Positions 22,937-30,178 of a DNA stretch of 61,090 nt are shown piece by piece; within the stretch, counting starts at the first letter, position 1; every line of letters begins with the position of its first letter. The notes below the pieces were generated by a model. That model was not told the origin of the DNA. It made no database searches and was given only the letters and a program-made list of their open reading frames with translations. Both the position numbers and the translations under genes were made by a program. The stretch is from a virus: IMG/VR virus record IMGVR_UViG_3300009024_000013, positions 1-61,090 of that record. One strand, 5' to 3'.

Positions 22937-23130
22937 CTTTGTTTTGGTTTAATCTCTTCTTCAATTATCTTTACCATTTCATCAAATGTAACTCCTTCTT
23001 CGTCTGCTCGTTGTTGTATGAATTTTGCTGGTAGATGTATATAATTTGCTTTAGCTAATCCTTTCTTATGAATTTCGTTAGCTGCTTTTAGTAACCTGCT
23101 GACTAATTCCTTATCTTCTTCTTTACTCAT
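22933..23130 (-). CDS. Cassette-array small protein 7
   Basis: A 65-residue helical protein (MSKEEDKELVSRLLKAANEI...). It ends in EIKPKQR, the second-frame reading of the junction repeat, and overlaps the next start by four bases. Function unknown. Confidence 0.6.
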   Translation of the reverse strand: MSKEEDKELVSRLLKAANEIHKKGLAKANYIHLPAKFIQQRADEEGVTFDEMVKIIEEEIKPKQR

Positions 23131-23551
23131 CTTTGTTTTGGTTTAGTTCTAATCTTAATACAAAATCTGGGTTCTTTTGCAAGTCTGTCATTGTTCTTAA
23201 TCTAAGTGTGGGATGTGGTGGCGTTACTAGTCTTGTACAATCACTAAACATACCATCACCTTCATATATTGCAAAATGAAATCCTACTGGTATATTTTTC
23301 CATTCAATAATACCGTTGTCATTTATAGTCCAAGGTAACCATTCCCATGTACTAGTTTTATCCCATAGAAGAATATCACCAACTTTTATTTTTTTTTGAT
23401 ACCTAGAAAATGTAAATTGATTAAAGTGTTCATGAAATGTTTCATAAGTACAAAAATCAGGCTCTAATCCCATTCGTCTTAAAACATAAGTTAAACAGGT
23501 TTCAGTTTTTGTTAATCTCACGGGTTTTAACTCTTCTTTAATTTTACTCAT
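23123..23551 (-). CDS. Cassette-array NlpC/P60- or CHAP-like protein
   Basis: At 142 residues this is the largest protein of the array. TETCLTYVLRRMG (about 16-28) followed by KVGDILLWDK (about 56-65) and GFHFAIYEGDGMFSDCTR (about 90-107) matches the Cys...GDI.hW...H.hIY order of papain-like NlpC/P60 or CHAP amidase folds, with C18 and the His before AIYEG as likely catalytic residues. It has no signal peptide, so a cytoplasmic target (a peptide or amide) or late use in lysis are both possible. It ends with NQNKDE from the junction repeat. Confidence 0.5.
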   Translation of the reverse strand: MSKIKEELKPVRLTKTETCLTYVLRRMGLEPDFCTYETFHEHFNQFTFSRYQKKIKVGDILLWDKTSTWEWLPWTINDNGIIEWKNIPVGFHFAIYEGDGMFSDCTRLVTPPHPTLRLRTMTDLQKNPDFVLRLELNQNKDE

Positions 23552-23718
23552 CTTTGTTTTGTTTTACTTAATCGTTTTAAATCATCTATACATTCACCCC
23601 AACCTTCCCAAAACCACTGAGGTAAATTAGAAAGATGACTAGGATGTCCTGGTTGTTCAGATAGCCATTCTTTAAGTTCAAATAATTGCTTACTTATTTT
23701 TTCAATTTCTTTACTCAT
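23548..23718 (-). CDS. Cassette-array small protein 9
   Basis: A 56-residue protein, MSKEIEKISKQLFELKEW..., with a Trp-rich centre (LPQWFWEGWGEC) and the ending SKTKQR from the junction repeat read in the KPKQR frame. It starts at a canonical repeat copy. Function unknown. Confidence 0.6.
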   Translation of the reverse strand: MSKEIEKISKQLFELKEWLSEQPGHPSHLSNLPQWFWEGWGECIDDLKRLSKTKQR

Positions 23719-23926
23719 CTTTGTTTTGGTTTGTAAATATTTGACCTAGTGCAAACATATTGTGTAATGCCTTAATTCTTTCCTCTTTGTCTTCACTAGT
23801 TAAATTGTCTAATTTTTCTGATAAGTTATGTATAAGTTCTTCCTCTATGAGTGAACTTTTAAACCCCTCTAAACTTTTAATGTCTTTTATTAATTCTAAT
23901 GATAAGTCTTCTATATTATTTCTCAT
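23711..23926 (-). CDS. Cassette-array small protein 10
   Basis: A 71-residue acidic helical protein (MRNNIEDLSLELIKDIKS...), one of two members not starting MS. It ends NQNKDE in the junction repeat. Function unknown. Confidence 0.55.
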   Translation of the reverse strand: MRNNIEDLSLELIKDIKSLEGFKSSLIEEELIHNLSEKLDNLTSEDKEERIKALHNMFALGQIFTNQNKDE

Positions 23927-23941
23927 CTTATTTGTTTTGGT

Positions 23942-24085
23942 TTAATATCTTCTACCTTTGAATCCTCCTATTAACATCTGCCACCATTTCAATTTAGGAA
24001 TAGGATGTGGCATTTGTTTTGGTTTAATCTTTTCTATGTTCTGCTTTTGTCTTTCTTCCGACTTATCTAAATAATCTTTACTCAT
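23942..24085 (-). CDS. Cassette-array small protein 11 (47 residues)
   Basis: A 47-residue basic protein, MSKDYLDKSEERQK... to GGFKGRRY. It contains an internal copy of the junction repeat, read as IKPKQM at residues 20-25, then a Pro/Trp-rich tail (PHPIPKLKWWQ). It may be a fusion of two former cassettes in which the internal repeat lost its stop codon. An in-frame ATG inside that copy could still start a 23-residue product. Confidence 0.55.
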   Translation of the reverse strand: MSKDYLDKSEERQKQNIEKIKPKQMPHPIPKLKWWQMLIGGFKGRRY

Positions 24086-24218
24086 CTTCTTTGTTTTGTT
24101 TTATTATATTTTCTAGCGTTTCTTTAATATACACTATATCAACAAATTCATCCTTTGGTGTTTCATCTATTTCATCTAATATATCGTATAAGGAATCTAT
24201 AATTTCTTCTTTACTCAT
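24078..24218 (-). CDS. Cassette-array small protein 12 (46 residues)
   Basis: A 46-residue acidic protein (MSKEEIIDSLYDILDEIDE...), ending KQNKEDE in a variant junction repeat and overlapping the next start by eight bases. It lies between canonical repeat copies and keeps the array spacing. Function unknown. Confidence 0.6.
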   Translation of the reverse strand: MSKEEIIDSLYDILDEIDETPKDEFVDIVYIKETLENIIKQNKEDE

Positions 24219-24471
24219 CTTTGTTTTGGTTTAATTGATTTCTGATTTCCTGCACGATTAAATGGCTGTATTCCATAGCCCAATCTTCAACTGAAAACAT
24301 CATCCTTTCTATTGGGTCTATTTCTGGTATTTTGAATTTTATTTTCTTATCATCAACATTCACATCAATACACATACCGAATTTACTGTGGATTTCAGTA
24401 TCAACTTTAATTTTGTTTTGTGGGAATAAACCAACTAATAACATTTCTAAATTATTGTCTTTTTTACTCAT
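24211..24471 (-). CDS. Cassette-array small protein 13
   Basis: An 86-residue protein (MSKKDNNLEMLLVGLFPQNK...) with a beta-rich middle (CIDVNVDDKKIKFKIPEID) and an amphipathic C-terminal helix, ending NQNKDE from the junction repeat. Function unknown. Confidence 0.6.
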   Translation of the reverse strand: MSKKDNNLEMLLVGLFPQNKIKVDTEIHSKFGMCIDVNVDDKKIKFKIPEIDPIERMMFSVEDWAMEYSHLIVQEIRNQLNQNKDE

Positions 24472-24483
24472 CTTTGTTTTGGT

Positions 24484-24804
24484 TTAATCTACCCACTTAA
24501 TGAAGTTAATATCTGATTCAACTTCTTCGACATCATTCCTATTTGGGTTTATTCTAAAGTCTAACTGTTGTATTCTTTTATCTTTATTAAAATCTTCCAT
24601 AAGATTCTCCCACTTTTTTATTTCTGACTGTCTCCATTCGGATAATGTTGTATTTTCATCAAACTTTAATTCTGGTCCCGCAATTGTCATATTAATACCT
24701 GAACCCCAGGTAAACTCTGTCATAGATTCTTTAGGGTGTTTTGGTTCACCATAAGACCATTTTAAAAAACATTTTAGGGGTTTAAATTCTTTTTTATTCA
24801 TCAT
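24484..24804 (-). CDS. Cassette-array protein 14
   Basis: A 106-residue protein beginning MMNKKEFKPLKCFLKW; either of the two adjacent Met codons may be the start. It contains an acidic, Trp-containing helical region and ends ...NFIKWVD with its stop codon formed by the first bases of the next junction repeat. The repeat upstream of this gene is degenerate. Function unknown. Confidence 0.6.
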   Translation of the reverse strand: MMNKKEFKPLKCFLKWSYGEPKHPKESMTEFTWGSGINMTIAGPELKFDENTTLSEWRQSEIKKWENLMEDFNKDKRIQQLDFRINPNRNDVEEVESDINFIKWVD

Positions 24805-24922
24805 CTTTTTGTTTAATTTTATGTTTTATCCAATCTTTAAAGACATCCCCACCCAAAACAGCTGTTACACCCATTAAAAATGGCACAAATAGGTATATAA
24901 TTACAATATCTATATTACTCAT
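24794..24922 (-). CDS. Cassette-array small membrane protein 15 (first in array)
   Basis: A 42-residue protein. MSNIDIVIIYLFVPFLMGV... gives one membrane helix (about residues 4-25), followed by DVFKDWIKHKIKQKDDE, a basic-acidic cytoplasmic tail. The end overlaps the next gene by 11 bases. It is preceded by a junction repeat that also carries the stop codon of DNA ligase. Confidence 0.55.
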   Translation of the reverse strand: MSNIDIVIIYLFVPFLMGVTAVLGGDVFKDWIKHKIKQKDDE

Positions 24923-24934
24923 CGTTGTTTTGGT

Positions 24935-26254
24935 TTATACATAATCAACTCTTCCGTTTTCATAAACTGCTTTAATCACTGGGAACCTAAGTGATTCTGT
25001 ACCTTGATTATTTTTTGTAGTTTCAAAGTACTGTACGGTTATGGTCTTACCTAATATTTTATTAGGATTTTTAAAATAACTTCTTCTTTCATCAATTGTA
25101 AAACCACTTCCAACCTGTACTCTGTTTCCTTTGTGTTCTATGATAACATTCTTTAGCATCATTTCTTCTACTTCAAGCCCATTGACAATTACACGGTTTG
25201 GGGAGTTCTCTAAGTCTACGACAATATACTCTTCATCATAGAATTTCTTTACTTTTAAGATATCAGTACTGCGTTTTCCCTGGTACTTATCGTCTTTTCT
25301 TAGCATTAGACCTTCCCAACCGCTTTGAACTGCATGGTCCATCTTAGACTCAAACATATCCCAACTGGTTAAGAGGTCCTGTTCAAGTACTCTGAAGTAT
25401 GTTGGTGGGACCATTGGGGTATAAACATGGTCGATTGACATTTGAAGGTTATCAAGCCTCTCACTTAATTTTTCCCTAGATGCCTTATTCTCAAAGTCTT
25501 CTAACGATATCATATCGAAAATTTGAAATAATGGGTTTTCGATGGTGTGGTCTTTTCTTTTAATTTCTTTGATGATTGATTGAAAATCTTCATCGCCATT
25601 TTCATCAACAATGCAAATCTCTCCATCCATTACAATGTTATAGAGTTTAAGACCTTCAAGTTCTTTGGCCACGTTTCCAAGTGTATCAAATGGTTTGCCA
25701 CTTCTACTTTTGAAAGTAACAGTTCCAAAATTGTCGAAGAATGCTAAACATCTGACTCCGTCCAATTTTCTAGAAAGGTACCATTCATCAGAATCAAGAT
25801 TGACTTTCTTTTTGGTTTTCTCATCATAAGTTGCGGCTAATGCTACATCGAATGTTGGAACCAAACCTGGTACAACTTTGTTAATCATTGAAGTTGTAGA
25901 ACGGGTCTTAAGATTCCGGTCGAAGATGTTATAAATAAGGTCTTCGTATTGTCTGTTTTCGAGAATAAATCTGTTTACGGCTGCAATGGCATCATGTCCT
26001 GTGATTATTCTATCATTTAACGTATCTAATAGGGTAAAGATGCTACCGTATTGGTTTCCGACTGGACTAACCAGGTCACTTCTCTTTTTAAGATTTTTTG
26101 AAGTAACATAATACTGTTTAAAGGGGGAATATACATACCTAAGGGCTTGAAGGACCTCCTGGTCTGATATATAGTCTCTTAAGACATTTAATTTATCAGT
26201 GTTTGAGTTTGTTGAGTTACTTCTCTCTACGAATTGCTGTAATCTATTAAACAT
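24935..26254 (-). CDS. ATP-dependent DNA ligase
   Basis: A 439-residue ligase. The adenylation motif SRKLDGVR (about 144-151, Lys nucleophile) is followed by motif III-like NIVMDGEICI, motif IV EGLMLRK and motif V DILKVKKF, and then an OB-fold region ending ...RVDYV. The N-terminal ~130 residues are a helical DNA-binding region, as in T4 gp30. It seals nicks during replication and repair. It has an early-type promoter element upstream and its stop codon lies in the first junction repeat, so it probably heads the transcript of the whole small-gene array. Confidence 0.92.
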   Translation of the reverse strand: MFNRLQQFVERSNSTNSNTDKLNVLRDYISDQEVLQALRYVYSPFKQYYVTSKNLKKRSDLVSPVGNQYGSIFTLLDTLNDRIITGHDAIAAVNRFILENRQYEDLIYNIFDRNLKTRSTTSMINKVVPGLVPTFDVALAATYDEKTKKKVNLDSDEWYLSRKLDGVRCLAFFDNFGTVTFKSRSGKPFDTLGNVAKELEGLKLYNIVMDGEICIVDENGDEDFQSIIKEIKRKDHTIENPLFQIFDMISLEDFENKASREKLSERLDNLQMSIDHVYTPMVPPTYFRVLEQDLLTSWDMFESKMDHAVQSGWEGLMLRKDDKYQGKRSTDILKVKKFYDEEYIVVDLENSPNRVIVNGLEVEEMMLKNVIIEHKGNRVQVGSGFTIDERRSYFKNPNKILGKTITVQYFETTKNNQGTESLRFPVIKAVYENGRVDYV

Positions 26255-26268
26255 TTTTTATTTTTTTA

Positions 26269-26279
26269 TATTATACTAA
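26269..26279 (-). promoter_or_regulatory. Early/middle-type element TTAGTATAATA, copy 4
   Basis: Exact copy of the 11-mer, 14 bases before the DNA ligase start codon. It probably drives ligase and the small-gene array, in which no other copy was seen. Confidence 0.6.
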
Positions 26280-26285
26280 ATAATA

Positions 26286-27107
26286 TTAACTATAGTATTT
26301 AGGATTAGGTAAACCTGAATAATGGTCCCACTGATCTTCATCTATTTTTTTCCATTGGTGTTCAGGTCTATACCATATCGTTCTTCCGGTTCCATCTTTT
26401 TCTCTAATCATGTCACTATTACCATAGCATTTCATAAAATTACCTGACTCTTTTAAAAATGGATTTTTCCAATCTTTAATGCTTCCTCCGCCCATGATAT
26501 AAGCTAATTCTGGCATATATTTACAAAGTTTTAATATGTCTGGATATTTTTCTATTGCTTCACTTGCTTTCATAAAAGGACTTAGTTCCTCGATTCTATA
26601 AATTATTTCAGCTCTTAAATAGTTACCTATACCATTAAAATACTTTTGATTCAAAAGTATTTCACATATAGGTTTATTAAATATTTTCTTATGTAAATTA
26701 GATTTAACATTACTAACAAATTCCTCAAAATCAAGAGTTGGGTCAGGGCCTCTGTCATTTGACCACTCCTGTCCTGGCCACCATTTACCAAATCTTCTCA
26801 TGTCAATAAATGATAATGACATTCCACAAGTTGATTCAAAAATAATATGCGAATGTTTATGCTCTTCACCTGTCTTAGTTATTCTAAAATAACCTGACAT
26901 ACCCATTGTCATTCTTATAGGATAATTGTTCATATATACTATTAACTCCTTACCTCTACTTTTGGCTTTAATAGTAAATGATGGATGTTTTTGAAATAAG
27001 GGTTTCCATTTATGTTCTGGATTATTCTTAACTTTATTAAAGGTTTTTCCTTTAACTGTTTGATTTATATAATCCGCTGTTAATCTAAGTTCTGCTAATT
27101 CAGGCAT
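26286..27107 (-). CDS. Fpg/Nei family DNA glycosylase (zincless finger)
   Basis: A 273-residue enzyme that excises oxidised bases and nicks the strand. It begins MPELAE, giving the catalytic Pro2 and Glu3, and has a basic segment (TIKAKSRGKELIVYM) with the conserved Lys. The helix-two-turn-helix is LLNQKYFNGIGNYLRAEIIYR. The C-terminal region (FMKCYGNSDMIREKDGTGRTIWYRPEHQW) has the strand order of the usual zinc finger but only one Cys, so the metal site is lost, as in NEIL1-type 'zincless' members. It sits between the ligase and a small gene on the same strand and probably serves repair of phage DNA. Confidence 0.9.
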   Translation of the reverse strand: MPELAELRLTADYINQTVKGKTFNKVKNNPEHKWKPLFQKHPSFTIKAKSRGKELIVYMNNYPIRMTMGMSGYFRITKTGEEHKHSHIIFESTCGMSLSFIDMRRFGKWWPGQEWSNDRGPDPTLDFEEFVSNVKSNLHKKIFNKPICEILLNQKYFNGIGNYLRAEIIYRIEELSPFMKASEAIEKYPDILKLCKYMPELAYIMGGGSIKDWKNPFLKESGNFMKCYGNSDMIREKDGTGRTIWYRPEHQWKKIDEDQWDHYSGLPNPKYYS

Positions 27108-27111
27108 AATT

Positions 27112-27327
27112 CTAATCTTTCCAATTTAATAAAATATCATCTAGGTCTTCTAGTATTATTCTAAGGTTTTGCTCGTAAGAAGCTCCATATGAGCAATTAT
27201 CTTCTTTATCTATGTGCATTCTTATCTGATTAAGTTTATTGATTACATCAGTCTTAAGTTTAGCTTTAAGTATTTCGCTTCTATATCCATCTGTTTCAGT
27301 AATTGTTTTACGTTTTTTAAAGAACAT
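27112..27327 (-). CDS. Small hypothetical protein upstream of the glycosylase
   Basis: A 71-residue charged helical protein (MFFKKRKTITETDGYRSE...). It ends four bases before the glycosylase start and has an early-type element upstream, so it probably leads a two-gene unit. No family is recognised. Confidence 0.6.
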   Translation of the reverse strand: MFFKKRKTITETDGYRSEILKAKLKTDVINKLNQIRMHIDKEDNCSYGASYEQNLRIILEDLDDILLNWKD

Positions 27328-27345
27328 ATTTGATTTATTTTATAA

Positions 27346-27356
27346 TATTATACTAA
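27346..27356 (-). promoter_or_regulatory. Early/middle-type element TTAGTATAATA, copy 5
   Basis: Exact copy of the 11-mer, 18 bases upstream of the start at 27327. A late-like TATAAAATA on the plus strand at about 27370 shares the same divergent gap. Confidence 0.6.
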
Positions 27357-27391
27357 ATAATTCTAAATATATAAAATAAACTCCTATTGAT

Positions 27392-27667
27392 ATGAAAAGT
27401 TGGAATAAAATATTTGAACATCACGACGAAGAATGGCCACAAGAAATACTATCAATGACCGTAGATCAGTTATTAGATAAACTAGAGGAAATGCAACTAG
27501 ATGCAGAATACAGTACAATTGAAAACATTCTAAAGATGCATCTTATGGAAAATCCAACGGTAGATGTTGAAATATCGAATAAAATACCGACATGGGATGA
27601 AATAGCAGATAGAGAACCTACTGCGTTTGATTCAATGATGGACAAAGATTCCTGGATGGATTTATAA
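27392..27667 (+). CDS. Small putative packaged protein
   Basis: A 91-residue acidic protein starting MKSWNKIFE, a short form of the shared N-terminal signature with a cut after IFE. The rest is helical and acidic (MTVDQLLDKLEEMQLDAEYSTIENILKM...) with a Trp-containing end. No enzyme motif. It starts a run of four tagged genes. Confidence 0.6.
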   Translation: MKSWNKIFEHHDEEWPQEILSMTVDQLLDKLEEMQLDAEYSTIENILKMHLMENPTVDVEISNKIPTWDEIADREPTAFDSMMDKDSWMDL

Positions 27668-27677
27668 ATCATTTAAT

Positions 27678-28733
27678 ATGGTAAAAAGTTACAAAGAATA
27701 TATCAAAGAGCATTTTGGGGCTATCACAATAGAATATCCTCCTGAGCATATGTTTGTTAGAAACCCTAGTGTACCGACTCCGCTATCTATAAACACTCAT
27801 GTAGGAGGAATAGGAAGAATGCCTATGCATTGGAATAATTCTCCTTATTTATCAGGCGGTTTTGGAGGTGCAGGAGGTGGAAGGTTTGGACAAGACCCAA
27901 CTGGTGAAGAAGATATCAATAATGATAAACGTAATGAAATATCAGACCTTCAGTCAGATAGAGCTTTAGACTATATGGTAGAGAAATTTACATCAATAGA
28001 AAAAAGCTTAGGTGAAACTGAATATGAAAATATATGCATGTCAATGTTAAACGACATAGATTCAGGTAACCTTAATCTAGAAGAAGACGATATAGATGGA
28101 ACTATAAATGATAAAATATTAGAAATAGGAGTAGAGATTTTTTACGATACGATAAACACTCCAACTGAAGGAGACCCCGGAGATTATTATAATCCTCCAG
28201 ATGGAGGAGATAGCGGTGAATATACATCAGAAATAGTAGGTCCTATAAACAGTGAAAACTCTAAAACATTTAATACTATTTTTAGAATAAATTCTACTAA
28301 CGATCTTCCTTCTTTAGATGAAATTGTAGTTAACTATACTAAAAATAAAATTTCAATATCAGCAGCTATCCTAAAAACTGGATTATCTAAACATGGAATA
28401 TTAGACATTTTAGATGCACAAGTTAATTATATTGGAAGAAGACTGGAATCAAAATATGAAAATTTAGATGAAGGTTATTTTGAAGGAAATGGATATTATG
28501 AAGATCATGAAGACATATATGAACAATTCGATGAATTAAATTTAGGTATTTTGCTATATTTAACTATGCTTTGTAAAAACTCATTAAACAACAACACAGC
28601 TGATACATCTAAGAAAATTCGTGAGATAAATAATAAATATAAAGACGTTTCATATTTTAAAAGAAAAGATAAAATAGAAGACGTAAATAGGATATTATCA
28701 ATGGTGATAAATATTCCAGAAAAATTAAAATAG
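27678..28733 (+). CDS. Putative packaged protein of unknown function
   Basis: A 351-residue acidic protein. The start MVKSYKEYIKE fits the targeting-like signature. It continues with a Pro/Gly-rich segment (residues 15-75, including GGFGGAGGGRFG), an acidic helical part, a second Gly/Pro/Asp-rich linker near 170-190 and a helical C-terminal domain. No recognised catalytic motif. It lies between two other tagged genes. Confidence 0.6.
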   Translation: MVKSYKEYIKEHFGAITIEYPPEHMFVRNPSVPTPLSINTHVGGIGRMPMHWNNSPYLSGGFGGAGGGRFGQDPTGEEDINNDKRNEISDLQSDRALDYMVEKFTSIEKSLGETEYENICMSMLNDIDSGNLNLEEDDIDGTINDKILEIGVEIFYDTINTPTEGDPGDYYNPPDGGDSGEYTSEIVGPINSENSKTFNTIFRINSTNDLPSLDEIVVNYTKNKISISAAILKTGLSKHGILDILDAQVNYIGRRLESKYENLDEGYFEGNGYYEDHEDIYEQFDELNLGILLYLTMLCKNSLNNNTADTSKKIREINNKYKDVSYFKRKDKIEDVNRILSMVINIPEKLK

Positions 28734-28738
28734 AGAAC

Positions 28739-28963
28739 ATGAAAAATTATATTAAAAATTTTAAAGGATTTGTATCAGAATCTATTGAAACTAATACTAA
28801 AGAAATTCAGTTATTAGATCAGAAAAAAGCTTTGCAAGAAAAACTAAAGCAAACTACAGATGACATTCAAAAAACTCAAATTGAGTCAGACATTTCTAAA
28901 TTAGACATAGAAATAGAGCAACTTAGACAAATAGAAGATCAGGAAGAAGCCAATGAAGCATAA
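28739..28963 (+). CDS. Small coiled-coil putative packaged protein
   Basis: A 74-residue protein with N-terminal signature MKNYIKNFKGFVSE and then a continuous coiled coil (about 22-70, heptads of Leu/Ile with Gln/Lys/Glu). It overlaps the next gene by 11 bases. No function is recognised beyond likely oligomerisation. Confidence 0.6.
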   Translation: MKNYIKNFKGFVSESIETNTKEIQLLDQKKALQEKLKQTTDDIQKTQIESDISKLDIEIEQLRQIEDQEEANEA

Positions 28964-29405
28964 AAGCAAACATATAAGCGACATAGAATCTTTTCTAAAT
29001 GAAGAAAAAGATAATGTAGTGTATAATACTAACTATACTGGAATGGTAAACAGCGCAGTAGCTAATATGTACACTAGTATAATGGCAATTGCTCAAGAAT
29101 TAGCTAATGAAAAGTTAGCAAGAGATCCTTATAACAACATAGGAGATATTGAAGAAGTTGATATATCAAGAGCTCTTAATTTAATATTTCATAGCGATTG
29201 GAAAAGAAATATAAAGGACAGATGTTTACAGGGGGTTCAATCTAACGCGGCTAGCAGAGCATCAAAAAGGGACGAGTTGTCTAATAAGAAAAATCATAGA
29301 GCTTTGGCTAAGCTTAAAAAAGAAGACGGTACTGTTGAGATAGATACCTCAGACATAAGATTTAGCGATAAAACCTCAGGAAACGGACCCGGTTCTAACC
29401 AATAG
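28953..29405 (+). CDS. Putative packaged protein of unknown function
   Basis: A 150-residue protein. The N-terminus contains SDIESFLNE within the first 17 residues, a good signature end with a cut after LNE. Helices follow (MVNSAVANMYTSIMAIAQEL...), then a basic Ala/Lys/Asn-rich segment. It is the last tagged gene before the structural genes at 29430. Confidence 0.6.
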   Translation: MKHKSKHISDIESFLNEEKDNVVYNTNYTGMVNSAVANMYTSIMAIAQELANEKLARDPYNNIGDIEEVDISRALNLIFHSDWKRNIKDRCLQGVQSNAASRASKRDELSNKKNHRALAKLKKEDGTVEIDTSDIRFSDKTSGNGPGSNQ

Positions 29406-29429
29406 ATTTTTTAAAATAAATAATACCAG

Positions 29430-30164
29430 ATGACTGAAGAAGATTTAATAAAAGACATTAATGAAGAAATAACATTTTCAGGAATGTTACCATATTCTTT
29501 ACCCGAGAAAGAGATTAAGAGGCAACTTGACATAGGTGCAAGGTATTTTTGGGATAATTGGAGACATGCCGTTGAGCCCAGATATTTAAGTCTTCCTAAA
29601 GAATTATTTGATTCTAAACAATTTAAGAAAATACGACAGATACAATTACCAGATTGTGTACAATTTGTTACACAATGTAAAGAACCTACTGGAGGTTCTA
29701 TTTTCGGAACAATGGATAGAGACTTTTCAGAGTCAAAATTTATAGGTTCAGAAGTGTTTCTAACACCTTTTATTGGAGAGAGTATAATGTATAGAACAGT
29801 AATCTTTAGCTTCTTAGATTTAACCAGAGGACTTGTATTAGACACATTAGCGTATGATTATAACAAAAATACTAAATTACTTACAATAGTGGGAAGAACT
29901 CCTAAGGTAGATGCAATTGTTCAGTTTTATAAAAAACTAGAAGTAGATAAGTTATATGAAGATGAAATCTTTCAAAGATGGGTAAGAGCTAAATGTAAAG
30001 TTAGACTAGCACATATGTTACAGACTTTTAAATATACTCTACCTGGTAATGTAGCTATTAGTTATGAATCTATAACATCTACGGCTGAAGCTGAGATAAA
30101 GGCAGTGGAAGACATGATGAGTAAGGAGAATACTCCTGATTGGATTTATCTATATAGACAATAA
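29430..30164 (+). CDS. Putative virion structural protein (connector or baseplate)
   Basis: A 244-residue protein directly upstream of the gp25-like gene and opposite the portal gene. It has a helical N-terminus (KEIKRQLDIGARYFWDNWRH), a beta-rich centre and two long C-terminal helices (FQRWVRAKCKVRLAHMLQTFKY...). The composition suggests a neck, connector or baseplate component, but I cannot assign it to a T4 gene. AAATAAATAATA precedes the start, a late-like leader. Confidence 0.5.
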   Translation: MTEEDLIKDINEEITFSGMLPYSLPEKEIKRQLDIGARYFWDNWRHAVEPRYLSLPKELFDSKQFKKIRQIQLPDCVQFVTQCKEPTGGSIFGTMDRDFSESKFIGSEVFLTPFIGESIMYRTVIFSFLDLTRGLVLDTLAYDYNKNTKLLTIVGRTPKVDAIVQFYKKLEVDKLYEDEIFQRWVRAKCKVRLAHMLQTFKYTLPGNVAISYESITSTAEAEIKAVEDMMSKENTPDWIYLYRQ

Positions 30165-30178
30165 AATAATGTATTAAA

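Larger units (their letters stand above)
21835..24940 (-). repeat. Dispersed junction repeat joining the cassette array
   Basis: The coding-strand consensus AAACCAAAACAAAGATGAGT (start codon inside) recurs at every gene junction. Copies begin near plus-strand positions 21835, 22075, 22266, 22507, 22727, 22932, 23126, 23547, 23713, 23922, 24011 (partial, inside gene 11), 24081, 24214, 24467, 24799 (degenerate) and 24918. Upstream genes end in it in different frames: as NQNKDE-stop, as KPKQR-stop, or at a TAA on its edge. Downstream genes start at its ATG, mostly as MSK/MSR/MSE. The A-rich core suits Bacteroidota translation initiation. The encoded proteins are otherwise unrelated, so the repeat and not the genes is the conserved unit. 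Confidence 0.85.

Noticed and set aside
21835-24940. CRISPR-like spaced repeats
   Set aside because: The repeats are regular-looking, but the intervals differ widely (about 70 to 420 bases), are open reading frames, and the repeat itself holds start and stop codons. No cas gene is present.
29411-29845. 144-codon minus-strand frame
   Set aside because: It is antisense to the structural gene at 29430, which sits in a structural context; the antisense protein is low quality and Ser/Leu-rich like other shadows.
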